A stretch of DNA of 64,000 bases, from the NCBI GenBank assembly GCA_028751875.1, contig CM054140.1, positions 8,229,847 through 8,293,846 on the forward strand, read 5' to 3'. The number at the start of each line of letters is the position of its first letter. The first letter of the stretch is position 1. The notes below the pieces were generated by a model. It did no database searches. It had not been told where the DNA came from and worked only from the letters and a program-made list of their open reading frames with translations. The position numbers and the translations under genes were made by a program. The DNA is from Rapana venosa. Its lineage: Eukaryota > Mollusca > Gastropoda > Neogastropoda > Muricidae. Shown piece by piece: positions 30,301 through 38,600 of this stretch.

Positions 30301-31095
30301 CACTGTTGCTAACTACAGCAGGAACTGACCACACACTTGGACTTCGTAAAAGGAAGGGGCTAATTTTAGCACTGGGCCCTGGACTGAGTTATGCTGGATT
30401 TGTGTGCTGTGAGGTGTTTATTGCGAGGCAACATGGGGAAGATTTAAGTTATCAAGAGAGCTGAAGAGCGTTTTGTGTTTATCAAACCAGGAGGACAGTT
30501 CATTTTTACACGATTTTTCAACTTTGGGAGGTGTGACCGAATCTGACACATTTACTCGAGTGGGTGTGAATGTAAAAATTCTGCCATAGTCAGTCACTTA
30601 TCAGAAAATTAGTGCTCCGACTTCAGGGTTTTGCCATTAGTCATTTGTGTGTGTGTGTGTGTGTTGGTGTGCCTGTTGCTCATCTCTGAATCCTCCAACT
30701 AATATTGGCTACATTACATATGTGTTGTGATAAATAGTTTTCACATGATTCTTTTTTTTTTTTTAAACGTTGTTTATATTATTTTTTGATCGGTGGGATT
30801 TTTGGTGTTTTTTTCCTCACTTTGATTTCATTTATTTTTGCACATGTGTGTGTGTGTGTGCGTGTGTGGTGTGTGTGTGTGTGGTGTATGTATGTGTGTG
30901 TGGTGGTGTGTGTGTGTGTGTACATACGTGTGTGTGTGTAGATTTCAGATGCTGTATGCGGACTCTTATCTATCCAGAGAGGATTTCCGAAAGATGTTTG
31001 ACCACTCTCTGTACGACCGCCTCCGCAAGTCGCTGGACTGTGAGAAAGCCTTCCCCGAAGTCTACGGCAAAGTCAACCGCAAAGTCAGAGACTGA
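13820..31095 (+). CDS. DHCR24: Delta(24)-sterol reductase (seladin-1), complete nine-exon gene
   Basis: Exons are 13820-14065, 18993-19254, 20704-20822, 23022-23288, 25232-25372, 26537-26662, 28484-28555, 30030-30208 and 30942-31095. They join to 1566 nt, 521 residues plus TGA; the human protein has 516 residues and its gene also has nine exons. The enzyme reduces the C24-C25 double bond of sterol side chains with FAD and NADPH at the ER. Residues 5-23 and 36-51 are hydrophobic and form the N-terminal membrane anchor ([16 protein letters not shown] is near-identical to vertebrates). Residues about 83-240 form the FAD-binding PCMH-type domain, with [28 protein letters not shown] and [20 protein letters not shown]. 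Residues 299-345 hold the [20 protein letters not shown] block. The C-terminal part has [17 protein letters not shown] and [10 protein letters not shown]. In-frame joins throughout and intact motifs indicate a functional gene. Confidence 0.97.
15650..15892. repeat. C/A-only low-complexity tract in DHCR24 intron 1
   Basis: For roughly 240 bases the plus strand consists almost only of C and A, in alternating homopolymer runs of up to about 20 Cs. G and T are nearly absent. The proline/lysine and glycine/phenylalanine frames across it are artefacts. Confidence 0.9.
16366..16480 (-). mobile_element. SINE-B internal fragment (minus)
   Basis: TTTATATCGAGGATAATGGA, AATAAGCACT, TACATCCAGTCCCCATGTGT and GCAGTTTTGTAAATTTTGTC are shared with copies at 22630, 26020, 26780, 32410 and 45740, marking a B sub-group. 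Confidence 0.65.
16490..16960. repeat. (GT)n, (TA)n and (CA)n microsatellites
   Basis: A GT run at 16493-16559, a TA run at 16622-16652, and CA-rich tracts at 16709-16750 and 16801-16945. Confidence 0.95.
17526..17840 (+). mobile_element. SINE-B copy, rearranged
   Basis: It starts after a poly(G) run with GTAGCCTAGAGGTTAGA, an AGTCTGGGATCAAATC B-box-like region, GAGTTAACATCAGTACTGAC and then diverges. TCCTGATGTTGGGCAAAAAT and TCTCATCTTTGGTG remnants mark the 3' part. Confidence 0.6.
18645..18939 (+). mobile_element. SINE-C: chimeric tRNA/5S-rRNA-headed SINE
   Basis: The first 35 bases carry a tRNA-type A box, TAGCTCAGTGG. Next comes a stretch matching the 5S rRNA internal promoter: AAGTTAAGCAGCGTTGAGC, then GTGGTTACCAGTTGGATGGG and TGACCG. 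The body has CCCAGTTCACCCAGCTGTAA, GGTCAGGGAAGGTAAAGCAG, GAGGGAGAGGAGATGGGCG and GTGAGGTCTCTGACGCC, ending in CTTTAC repeats. It is flanked by TATACAATCATA (18633-18644) and TATACGATCATA (18940-18951), a 12-bp target duplication with one mismatch. Other copies are at 28015-28297, 31400-31548 and 41126-41322. Confidence 0.88.
18993..19254 (+). CDS. DHCR24: DHCR24 exon 2
   Basis: The acceptor is caccag ending at 18992 and the donor gtgagt begins at 19255. It encodes residues 83-169 plus one base: [20 protein letters not shown] through [11 protein letters not shown], the first half of the FAD-binding domain. The ATG near 19003 is internal, not a start. Confidence 0.96.
19362..19762 (-). mobile_element. 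SINE-B2 copy (minus)
   Basis: On the minus strand a head with the GGCAGGATGGTTAAGACATC A-box region and a long insert leads into AAAGTCCTTTGGATGAGACT, then GCACACATTTGTCATG, ATCCCCAAAGTTGGAATATG and CACCAATGGTGAACCTCGG at the low-coordinate end. Confidence 0.75.
20325..20665 (+). mobile_element. Repeat family F copy
   Basis: It starts CTTCTTCTTCGTCGAACGCT followed by CAGACAACAGCTACTGTTGT, which forms a 9-bp inverted repeat (AGACAACAG/CTGTTGTCT). Then AGCCCCTGACAAATCAGG, CCCAGCACATCAGACTTC, a purine-rich middle, and TTTCCAGAAGGTGGAGATGC. It ends about 40 bases before DHCR24 exon 3. Confidence 0.7.
20704..20822 (+). CDS. DHCR24: DHCR24 exon 3
   Basis: The acceptor is ttgcag ending at 20703 and the donor gtaacc begins at 20823. 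It encodes [20 protein letters not shown] and on to [10 protein letters not shown], completing residues 170-209 of the FAD-binding domain. Confidence 0.96.
20850..22015 (-). mobile_element. SINE-B copy (minus) interrupted by a TTAA element
   Basis: The 3' block lies at 20862-20945 and the core at 21050-21185 (AGTCCTACAGATGAGACTGT on minus). The GGAGTTAACATCAGTACAG block lies at 21183-21205. The head resumes at 21964-22015 after the 709-bp insertion at 21251-21959. Confidence 0.75.
21251..21959 (+). mobile_element. piggyBac-like nonautonomous element
   Basis: TTAA occurs on both sides (21247-21250 and 21960-21963). The terminal inverted repeats are CCACTAGACTGCC on the left and CCTCTTAACTGCC on the inverted right, agreeing at 10 of 13 positions; the subterminal GTGCACTCTATACGCC and GTGCACCCTATATGCC are also inverted copies. 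It sits inside a SINE-B copy, which confirms both borders. At 21691 a short frame [20 protein letters not shown] resembles the acidic start of a piggyBac-type transposase and then stops; this last point is inference. No full transposase is present. Confidence 0.72.
22142..22222. repeat. Adjacent poly(G), poly(C) and poly(A) runs
   Basis: Runs of G (about 22), C (about 10) and A (about 16) lie within 80 bases. The proline/glycine frames here are not genes. Confidence 0.9.
22430..22545 (-). mobile_element. SINE-B core fragment (minus)
   Basis: GTCCTTCAGATGACAC, CATGGGCCAATGCACACAGA and ACATCTTGCACACACATT on the minus strand are the family-B core and following block. Confidence 0.65.
22620..22848 (-). 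mobile_element. SINE-B core and 3' part (minus)
   Basis: On the minus strand it shows AGTCCTTCGGATGAGACTAT, AACTGAGGCCCCGTGTGC, ACATCTTGCGCACACG, GGCCATTGTGTGCTGG and the sub-group block ATTATCCTCGATATAAAAGA. Confidence 0.8.
23022..23288 (+). CDS. DHCR24: DHCR24 exon 4
   Basis: The acceptor is atttcag ending at 23021 and the donor gtacgt begins at 23289. It encodes residues 210-298, from [20 protein letters not shown] to the [15 protein letters not shown] block conserved in all DHCR24 proteins. Confidence 0.97.
23585..24235 (+). repeat. 35-bp minisatellite with five-unit higher-order period, DHCR24 intron 4
   Basis: About 18 units of CCTCATGCACAGAGGGTAAA followed by AGCCCACCCATAAAA. Unit variants (GGTAAAAG with ATTAAA, GACTAAAAG, GACTAAAAG, GGATAAAAG, GGTTAAAG) occur in the same order twice, at about 23760-23935 and 23940-24115, giving a period of about 176 bp. 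The array starts inside a degenerate SINE-B remnant (TAAATCATGGTCCTGTGTGC then ACACATACATGACC). Confidence 0.92.
24300..24342. repeat. (TA)n microsatellite
   Basis: About 40 bases of uninterrupted TA in DHCR24 intron 4. Confidence 0.97.
24515..24690 (+). mobile_element. SINE-A 3' fragment
   Basis: AAGTGGCACTCTGGTAGGGA, AAACAAATACATTTGCA, a GAGACGAAGAGCAGCCTGAA block and GCAGAGAAATCTATAG match the 3' half of the full SINE-A at 27316-27716. Confidence 0.75.
24998..25118 (+). mobile_element. Repeat family F fragment
   Basis: CTTCATCTTCTTCATCGGAT, GCTCAGACAGCAGCTATCGT, TAAGCACCTGACAAGTCAGG and CCCAGCACATCTGACTTTGG match the 5' part of family F. Confidence 0.75.
25232..25372 (+). CDS. DHCR24: DHCR24 exon 5
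   Basis: The acceptor is tttcag ending at 25231 and the donor gtgagg begins at 25373. It encodes [20 protein letters not shown] through [20 protein letters not shown], residues 299-345. Confidence 0.97.
25995..26236 (-). mobile_element. SINE-B copy (minus)
   Basis: On the minus strand: CCTTCAGATGAGACTATAAA, AAGGTCCCTTGTGTGA, ATGCACACGGGGACTACATG and ATTATCCTCAAAGTAAAAGA. Confidence 0.8.
26537..26662 (+). CDS. DHCR24: DHCR24 exon 6
   Basis: The acceptor is cttcag ending at 26536 and the donor gtgagc begins at 26663. It encodes [20 protein letters not shown] through KELYEKYQ, residues 346-387, close to the human DIIPFGN and [16 protein letters not shown] block. Confidence 0.97.
26745..26997 (-). 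mobile_element. SINE-B copy (minus)
   Basis: Core AAAAGTCCTTCAGATGAGAC on the minus strand, then TGTGTGGACACATGCAG, AGCATCTTGCACACACG, GCCATGGTGTGCCGATGGGA and ACACATGGGGTTTGGATGTA. It abuts the pentamer array, which replaces its head. Confidence 0.8.
26999..27310 (+). repeat. 5/10-bp minisatellite (CTGAACTGCATTGCA type)
   Basis: About 310 bases built from mixed ACTGA, ACTGC, ATTGC and GACTG pentamers. A 69-bp block (CTGAACTGCATTGCACTGAA onward, including CACTTGCTGCATTG) occurs twice, near 27003 and 27139. Because the unit is a multiple of five and free of stop words, long spurious frames appear on both strands. Confidence 0.9.
27316..27718 (+). mobile_element. SINE-A, full-length copy
   Basis: About 400 bp. 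The tRNA-like head has GGTCTAGAGGTAACGC (A box) and GGTGGTTCGAATCCCA (B box). The core is GTGCTAGTCTTTCGGATGAG, ATGATAAACAGGTCCCATGT. The 3' part is ATAACCCGCGGCAATAGAGA, GCCACTCTGATAGGGA, CGGGGGAGAGCAGCCC and GCAGAGAAATCTTGTGAC, ending in AAATGAAATGAAATAAATG. Related copies: 24515-24690, 41565-41940, 49990-50100, 63722-63965. Confidence 0.88.
27825..28014 (+). mobile_element. SINE-E copy, 5' part, split by SINE-C
   Basis: The head resembles tRNA-Leu: TTGCCGTGTGGTTAAGACTG, TTTGACTTCAGTCC, TTGGGTTTGAATCTCGGC. The body has GACTGGTGAATTAAGGATGG and TACAGACCTGCCAGTGCC. A SINE-C insertion at 28015 interrupts it. A minus-strand copy is at 55250-55603. Confidence 0.75.
28015..28297 (+). mobile_element. 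SINE-C copy with target duplication
   Basis: It has GTAGCTCAGTGG, then AGGTTAAGCAGCATCAAGC and GTGGTTACCACTTGGATGGG (5S-like, with the ACC part of GTGACC deleted), then the family body and a short CCTTTACCTG tail. The flanks are TACACAATCAGA (28003-28014) and TACACATTCAGA (28298-28309). Confidence 0.85.
28310..28376 (+). mobile_element. Second SINE-E head fragment
   Basis: ACTATAGCCGAGTGGTTAAG followed by ACCATTCGACTTAAATCCC is the tRNA-Leu-like head of family E without its body. Confidence 0.6.
28484..28555 (+). CDS. DHCR24: DHCR24 exon 7
   Basis: The acceptor is aatcag ending at 28483 and the donor gtaaga begins at 28556. It encodes [20 protein letters not shown] and KVLK, residues 388-411, corresponding to human VVQDMLVPMK. 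Confidence 0.95.
28723..29062 (+). mobile_element. SINE-B2 copy
   Basis: The second head type: GTGGCAGGATGGTTAAGGCA, TTGCTTGCC and TTCTGGGTTTGATTCCCG, then a CCCAGTTTGACGAAAAAAAT insert before AAAGTCCTTCAGATGAGACT and AAACCAAGGCCCCGTGTGCG. The body continues normally to ATGTGGCTACCTAAATGG. Its last part (29155-29190, GTTGGTGAACCTTGGAGCTC) is separated by an inserted L2 tail. Confidence 0.82.
29075..29153 (+). mobile_element. L2-type LINE 3' tail nested in SINE-B
   Basis: AGCGCTTTGATTTGTTTTTG, CAAGATATAGCGCTATATAA and ATTCCATTCATTATTATTAT are the end of the LINE family seen at 7090-7152 and 9355-9425. Confidence 0.8.
29640..29985 (-). mobile_element. Repeat family F-related copy (minus)
   Basis: CACCTTCTGGAAATTCTGTG (plus strand), a pyrimidine-rich middle, TTCTTATGAACTTTCTGATG, AGACCAGCAGGCAGACCTCC and AAGACCAGGCACGACACATT. 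A close relative is at 54428-54790. The TTCTACCCAGTATGGCTATG at 29974 belongs to this repeat, not to an exon. Confidence 0.6.
30030..30208 (+). CDS. DHCR24: DHCR24 exon 8
   Basis: The acceptor is tgtgtag ending at 30029 and the donor gtaagc begins at 30209. It encodes [31 protein letters not shown] and on to VLKKK plus two bases of Gly, residues 412-470. The acceptor lacks a strong pyrimidine tract, but phase and homology to human YPIWLCPF fix it. Confidence 0.92.
30942..31095 (+). CDS. DHCR24: DHCR24 exon 9 (terminal)
   Basis: The acceptor is gtgtag ending at 30941, directly after a TG microsatellite. It encodes [20 protein letters not shown] through [15 protein letters not shown] and TGA at 31093-31095. 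Confidence 0.96.
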
Positions 31096-31399
31096 GCCCA
31101 GTTGAAAAGTGCTGTCCTCCTTCTTCTTTTTTGTATGTGTCGTTATTTATGTGTGTGTTTGTGCACACTTTAGGTTGAGATTTCACGTATCAGTATTTTG
31201 TGTCAATACCAATTTTTTTTTTTGTCTGGTGATTTCAGTCTGGTGGGGTTTCGAGGTTTTTGTGTACATGTATGTGACAACTGTAATGTAACAAAAAAGT
31301 TATGTTTGTTGGGTTTTTCTTGTGCATTTTTTTTTCTTTTTATTTTGTGTGTGGTTGGTACTTTGTTGTGCAGTTTCTTGTTTTTTGTTATTGTGTTGT

Positions 31400-31548
31400 C
31401 CTAACTATGCCCTCTTTAGGGTCAGGGAAGGTAAATCAGCGGGGGAGAGGAGATGGGCGCCCCCCTCAATATGCTGGCCCTAGAGAAGTGAGGTCTCCGA
31501 CGCCTTGCTCCCATACGACCTTATAGGTTATGGGACACATTTACCTTT
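31400..31548 (+). mobile_element. SINE-C 3' part in DHCR24 3' flank
   Basis: TGCCCTCTTTAGGGTCAGGG, AGGTAAATCAGCGGGGGAGA, CTCAATATGCTGGCCCTAGA and GTGAGGTCTCCGACGCC match 18645-18939 closely. It ends in TTTACCTTTTT. The head is absent. Confidence 0.85.
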
Positions 31549-32384
31549 TTTAATTATTGTTATTGTGTTGTCATAATTATTGTTATTGTGTTGTCATAAA
31601 TGGCAAATGCATGAAACTGGACAATTATGTGGCAGAAAAAAGTTAGTGAAGAGAAAAAACACACAATGTATGATTTCATGGTAATTTATTTTGGTATATG
31701 TTTTAGTGTATTCAGTGGGCTTAGATGATATTTTAAAACGCTATTAGAAAATTACGTTGCTTCTATCATACATTTACATTCCTCTGACTCTGGTGTCTGT
31801 ATAACGTATTTTATGCTAACATTTTTTGGCATTTGATTTCAATGGATCAGATAGGCCCAGGTAAAATTTGGAATGCTCTTTGTGAAGGTATGACATTTGT
31901 CTGTTGTATATTTTTAACCATGTTCTTTCTCTGGTTTCTGCCCTTTTATCACCTCTTGCTTTCTATTTTCTCTCTCATCACTCCTTTTTCTGGGGTAAAT
32001 ATTCTTAACCTCCTTTTTCTGGGGTAAAAATTCTTAACCTCCTTTTTCTGGGGTAAAAATTCTTAATGGGCCACATAGATTTTAAAGTGGTAACCTTATC
32101 ATGTGGGATGATCTTGTTTGGTTTTTTTGCCTAATCGTTCTTTCCCCAGCCCCTTTTTTGAAATATATATATCTTTTTGTTGTTGTTGCATGTCATACAT
32201 GCTTGTGTTATTTTCATGTTCAGGGATACTTTACATAGATTTTGTGTTTTGATTCTTTGTGTGGTTGCTGAAATCCATTCTTTTATTTGGAGACAGTTAT
32301 GTCATATTTTCAGGTTGTGTGAAAAACTTTATACATATTTGTAAAGTTACATAATCGTGTGTGCCCCCCCCCCCAAATCAATCA

Positions 32385-32632
32385 AATTCTTTTAATTGAA
32401 CAATACTTTTATTTTGAGATTAATGAATAAGCACTCATGAGCTTTTTAACATGCAGCCCCTGTGTGCATACAATTTTGTAAATTTTGCCATCCATTCCCA
32501 CCTACAAATGGCCTTCTCTTCCGAAAGGTGGGACAGGTTTGAACAGTTGTGGAAGTTATTCTGCTTGTATTTGTACACAGGACCTCAGTTTAGTCTCATT
32601 TGAAGGACTTTTGGGAGAATGGAGTCTATGTG
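32385..32632 (-). mobile_element. SINE-B copy (minus)
   Basis: On the minus strand: AAAAGTCCTTCAAATGAGAC, TGAGGTCCTGTGTACAAATA, GGCCATTTGTAGGTGGGAAT and the AATAAGCACTCATGAGC (plus) sub-group block. Confidence 0.75.
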
Positions 32633-32707
32633 TTGTTTGATTTTAGCCTATATCACTGGGATATTGCAGTATACAAAAGTGATTGATCATATCTTTTATC
32701 ATGTTGT

Positions 32708-32852
32708 AATAATAATGATAATAAATGGAATTGGTATAGTGCTGCGTCTTGTGAAGAACTAATAATAATAATAATAATGTGTGGAATTTATATAGCGCTG
32801 AATCTTGTAAAGCAACAAATGAAAGCGCTCAATCATAACTAATCAGAAAGCT
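32708..32852 (-). mobile_element. Two adjacent L2-type 3' tails (minus)
   Basis: AATGGAATTGGTATAGTGCT then AATAATAATAATAATGTGTG and AATTTATATAGCGCTGAATC (plus strand) are inverted copies of the L2-type terminus; the ATT repeat marks the 3' end of each. Confidence 0.75.
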
Positions 32853-33039
32853 TGCAATCAAATCATTCATACACATACAACCATTCACAAATAGTCATTA
32901 ATTCAAGTTGAAACACACACACACACACACATGAAAGTAACACACTTTAGCATGATGAGGTTTAACAATGGGGAAAGGTTGAAAACAAGTGTCGTGAGAC
33001 TTGGTTTGAAAATGTTCAGGGTACCTTTTGGCAAAGGAA

Positions 33040-33075
<36 letters not shown>

Positions 33076-34612
33076 TGTCATTCAAAACTTGAAATAGAGA
33101 AGTGATGGCCAATGATGGTTGGTTTGAATTTGAAGCAACCTTGATCCAAGGTTGGGCTTTTTTGTTGTTGTTGCCAAGGTGACTATTGCTTTTTCTAGTG
33201 AGGCAAAATTTGTGGTGTGCAGTTTGGCATTGTGTGTTTCAGTGTAAAATAAGTGTTGATGGTGTAGAATCTTTGCCAACTGCTCCTGGGTGTCGTTTCC
33301 ATGGCAGATGATTGCCAACTGGCAGGTTTTATCTTATGCAGCCATTTTTCCAGCTTGCCCCTTTGGTTTTCTTTGTTGCTTGAAGTCTTCTTGACTAGGC
33401 TACAAGGAATTCTTTTTTTCAAGTGATGAAAACTCCTCATCTTGAGCTTCAGTCCATATTGATTAGAGCTTCCTGTTGAATGCCAGACAGAGCACTGTGT
33501 TTGGCAATGCAAACTAATGCACTGGTTGTACTTTGCCAAGAATGACTGTATAATTTATTGTTACTCATGTACAGTTTGGTATTTGTTGTTGCTTGGGTTC
33601 CCCTGCTCGATTTGTTGTTTGGGATCTTTTGCCATAATTATCATTGTTGTATCATTAAAAAAAAAGTTTTTAAAAAGTTATTTGCTGCTGCTTTACCTCC
33701 CTCTGTACTAGTTATGGCAAAAACGCCCCCCCCTCCCCCCCCCCCAAAAAAGTAAATCCTTTATCATTGAGCCTAATAGCCATGCAAGAGACGACTTGGG
33801 ACATGCGCATGCACACATATTTAATTTCGTGGGATTCTGAATACTGGAAAAGTGTAATTACAAGATGTGTGTGCATAGCAGCAGTGATCTGCATTCAGGT
33901 TTTACATATTTTGGGGCATTGTAATTACGACATATATTCCTGATGTGGCCTATCCAAAATAAAAAAAGCTTCTTCAATGCGTTGGGTAGCGAGAACTACA
34001 CATCAGTGCCATGTAACCTGGAAAAGTATGGTAGTTTTCTTTAGTCTGTTGCGGTTATTTTCAACGGACGGTATCTTCTTTCAAAACTCTTTCAGCCAGT
34101 GGGAGTCGAGGAAGTGAAAGCTTATTCTGGTACATGTGTGATTTTCAGTTTTTTTTCTCAAACCGTCTTGAGGAGAACTAAACCCTAGTCTACTCCAAGA
34201 CTAACTCCATTTTCCAAGTTTGGAGAAAATCCCATGTGATCTCATTTTGCTGAATGTAGGATTTTCTCAGAACTTTGGAAAATGGAGAGGAGTTACCACG
34301 TAAGGGCAAAACAGTGTTCCAGCACATGACCAAGTTTCACTCGAAACTGGCTGAAGAAGACTTGTAAGTAGACTTTTAAACCAGTGAAATTGCTACAGAC
34401 CTTCTTATAGGTCATTCATAATTGGAAATTATCAACTCTAGAACTGTATGGCTATCACTTTATGGTTATTACCTGGCACATTTAACATGCGATGTTCCAA
34501 GAGGTCAAGGCAGAAGCAGTGTATAAGGAGAGTGCACGAATGACAAGATTGTCAATACCAGCATGCAACCCGAAATCAATCACACAATACACTTTTTCTT
34601 CAAAAATGAACT

Positions 34613-34618
34613 TTTATT
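34613..34618 (-). terminator. Candidate poly(A) signal, minus strand
   Basis: TTTATT on the plus strand reads AATAAA on the minus strand in an AT-rich context. It is one of several; the distance of about 6.2 kb from the 4.1 stop codon makes it one possible long-UTR end. Confidence 0.3.
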
Positions 34619-35354
34619 TGTGGAATCCTTGGCTAGAAAAGAATGGAGGCAGCAGCAGCTATTATTTGCTGGCCAAACTAAGAACACAGACAGACATAAT
34701 CTGTAGCAACCACCTTCACACAAGGCAACGGTGAACATGAGCAAACCAACAAGGCCATCAATGAATATATCCTACCTAGTGATGAAACTAAGGAAACAGA
34801 ATCAGGGGTCGCTCACCGTGTGTAGCATACTACCCGAAAAGAACAGTTTTCTGGATGGAGGAAGAATGCAACATCTCAAAATTCCAGACTTCTTCGATCT
34901 TCCCCCAGTTTAAAAATTGTCAGCAGTAGAAGCAGTTAACAGCAGTAGAACCTATACACACTGACATTTCACCATGAACAGACTTGACCATCTACAAACA
35001 GGAAAACTTCATTCCCCCAACCGATAAAAAGGAAAAAAAAAAGTGCTCCCTATCAATTTCTCTGCCAAGTCTTGTGTGCTTGCTCCAATCCCCTAACACT
35101 ACAGCTGTAGTGCACCATCCACAGCCAACTGACTGGAGACCAAAGGCAATGAATGCTTTTCACTTTTTTTGCTGTTCACACCCACACAGCCAATTGTTGC
35201 CAGCTTTATCCTCTCCTCTTTTTCCCCCCTACTGTTTGATGTTTATGGCCCAGGAGACACCACTTCCACCATCAGGGGAAAAGGAAACCACTCTCAGGGC
35301 AGACAAGACCAGGCAATGCAGGCTCAACAAAAGCCAGCATCAGCCCACACAGTT

Positions 35355-35690
35355 AATCCATTCCCCTGTAGGGATGCTGGAAGCCTCTCAGTACAAGTAT
35401 CATCCCCACTGACTGCTAGGAATTCCCTCTTTTCTACCCCTCGTTCTGTTTCTGTCTTGGTCCTTTTCTTCCTGTCACCTCCTTATTGGTCCATTCTCCT
35501 GCCTTTTTTCCAGAAATACTTGAAACATAACCATCTTCTCCCACCCATTATTAGTTGAATGTGCTGGGCCTGACTAGTCAGGTGCTTCATGGTAGTGCAA
35601 CACATTTTCTTTTGAGTGACAGACGGGGATGGGGGATGGCTGTCTGAGCAGTCAATGACAAAGAAGTTGGCCCATAACATTTACACAGAA
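35355..35690 (-). mobile_element. Repeat family F copy (minus)
   Basis: On the plus strand: GGGATGCTGGAAGCCTCTCA, AGGAATTCCCTCTTTTCTAC, CTGCCTTTTTTCCAGAAATA, GTGCTGGGCCTGACTAGTCA and GGCTGTCTGAGCAGTCAATG. Confidence 0.7.
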
Positions 35691-38600
35691 AGACGACGAA
35701 TTATCCATTATCCTTGAATTAAATAAATAAATAAATAAATTGACTGATCCTAGCAGGCTGACGGCAACTGGCCAGAGTTGGTGAGAACATTTTCACATTT
35801 CAAACCACACCGCTGTTGACGCAAGACCCCCACCCCTAAATATCAAAGTGAGCTCTTGCATAAAGTTCAGTTAGAACAAAATACCCCCCATATATAACGG
35901 ATTTCAACACACAGCACAAAGAAGTCATCTGATGGGGTTTTAAACTAAATCCACAGCCTGGTGCTGTTTTTCCTATGTTGTGAGATCTAACCCATGGTCT
36001 GGCTGCTACTGTGGAATATCCCGTCTGATATCCGCTAATGATCGTAATGGCGACTGGTGCATGAAGTCAACTCGCTGTCACTCCTTTCCCTGGCCTGTCT
36101 GTCATGATGCTGATGGAGTCTGAGGTGTGAGTCCTCGTTGGTCTGAGAGCACGATGTGGAAGAATGCAGCAGACAGACATTGTACACACACAAGAAGTAC
36201 ACTTCTATCCAAAACAGAACAAAAACACGGACAACAATTAAAAAAATAATAAAATCCACAACTCTGATAAATCATACTGGTTAAAGTGTACACTCAAAAT
36301 AGTCTAAAAGCATGTACTAAAAAAGCCTGGCAATGCTTTAAAAATGAATGAATGAACAAACTCTAAAAGTTCCTTTACAATAATAACACAGCATGGCAGC
36401 TAATACAAAATTTCATGAAAATATCGGCTTGAATAAATAAGCACAACCCCTCCCCCCAGTCAAGTTCCTTTCCAGCATTGTGCGCCAAACAGTTGCTGTG
36501 TGTGGTGCATGACACTGCAGTCGGCCCACTGCTGCTGCATAGGTGGACAGACAGACAGACAGACAGACACTGCATAGTTGGGTTAGCGATACAGGCTATA
36601 AGCACAGGTGGTGGGCAGGTAGGTAGGTAGGTAGACGCTGACACTGCAGGGCCCACTCCATGGCAGGGGAGCAGTGGTGGTGGTGGCAAGAAAAGCTGAC
36701 TGACGGTCTTAGAACCTCTTTCCACGACATGAGCAACAACTATTTTTTATGGCACAGACACTGTATGGATGATCCTGAAATAACATGTTTAGGCCTTTTT
36801 TTTCGGTTTTGTTTCTTCTCTGATGACTGAATGAATATTTACTGGCATGGTTATATGGTCCTGTATGGTATATAGATGACAAATTCTATCGATGACTAAA
36901 GTTGGTTACATATTTTTGGGGTCCAAGTTTAATGAATCAGTCGACCAACACACACAGCAGTCAAAGGGTACCTCACCACCTATGCAGCAGAAGTGCTTGA
37001 TTTACACCGCTGACAGCGGGGGAATACAAGCAGTTGGCGCCTACTTTTCAGGCTAGTTTTCTGGTTACACAGCAGTATGGCTTTAAAGGCATATTTCTGC
37101 TTCTTTTTGTTCTTTTTTTTAAAGTTAAAACCGACATACAATTTTCATTCTAGGATGTCATGTGCCACATCTGATCAGGCTTCTGGGTGTCCAAGCTTCT
37201 GCCCTGTACTGACTGGTTTTCAGTGGAGAGGGTCAGAACCTGTCCATCACTGGTTCTTCCTCGCCTCACCTCACCTCACCACCACTTTCTGCAGGCTTTG
37301 CTTGTATAGCCGCAATCACACAAAAACATCAGACATATGTTTGTCAGAATCTCAAGAAAGTTTTCCCAGACTGACACCGAGTGATGATGGAACTTTGCAC
37401 AGTTTGCATATACTGTTTGATCCAGATGACATAGTGAGTCTGCCGTGAGCAAATCCACCACAGAACTGGACCGAGGTGACATCAACCAGCACAACATGAC
37501 ACAACTGGCTCCATTTTATAATTATATACAAAATGACTTGCCTGTATGTGAACAAGCAGCTATCTTGTAGCCTGAAAATGTCAGTGACTGTCCCCAAAGA
37601 TATATGGACACAGTTGTCACTCTATTTGGCACACCAACTGAAAGGAACTCTTAACAAATTGCTGCCATTGGATGTGGATGGACCTGAACAGAATCACACA
37701 CATGGAGACACCATACTACAGACATGAGAACACAGTAGAAAATGATGCACAGAAGGAGCAAGCAGTGGTTCTGGCAAACAGATCACCTTGCTAACAGACA
37801 GACGCTAGCTACAGCTGAAGTGGCCAGGCAGATGTATCACAATCACTCAATGGCTGCTGGTTACTACCCTCTGGTTAATTCATGATATATACACCCATCA
37901 TCCCTGAATAACTAACTGCCTCTTCCACATCTCTTACCCCTTTGTTCAGTGATTTGAACAGTCCACCTGCTACTCAGTCTTTTTGCTTAACATGCAGATG
38001 GAATTCATAAAAGACCACTGGAAAGTGTTAGCTTAATACCTATATGAGCAGAGTGGAGTACATTTAATCAACTTTGGGGGGATTATTTCCAAATCAAGTA
38101 CAGCCTGAGCACAGGTGCCAGAGGCTGTCGGTGCCAAAGCCAGACACTGATAGATTCATTCCTGACATGGCAGTTGGACATTGCAGCACCGTGGGCCGGC
38201 CATTCCTTCACATCACTTAGCTGCTCTGCACTGCTGTACAGTTCACCGTCTGTCTCAGATACTTATCAGTTCTGAATATACTTTACCTACCCCATAGCAA
38301 ACAATTTGACATTAACCCCAGTCTCAAGACTTGTTATCACCCAGACAAATCAACTTTTTTTTTTTTTTTTAGACTGTTAGCAGCAACACCACAGAGGCAA
38401 AAATAGTGACCCCCCTCCTGATCAGGCATTAAAAAAGCTAACAACAACAAAAACAACCAACTGGTGAATGAAGAAAGGGAAGCCTATCAGAATTCCACCT
38501 GTACATCCAAGTTCAGTTTTAAAGAATGCATACATCTTGGCAAAATGCTAGCTCTACCACCTACAGAAACCAGTTTTAAGGATCTTTTTCTGCAATCTGC

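Larger units (their letters stand above)
31096..33990 (+). other. DHCR24 3' UTR / downstream region
   Basis: T-rich, with no further coding signal. A SINE-C 3' part lies at 31400-31548, a TTTTTCTGGGGTAAA triplication at 31985-32060, SINE-B at 32385-32630 and two L2-type tails near 32710-32850. A candidate poly(A) signal AATAAA lies at 33958-33963, but the real transcript end could be earlier. Confidence 0.5.
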
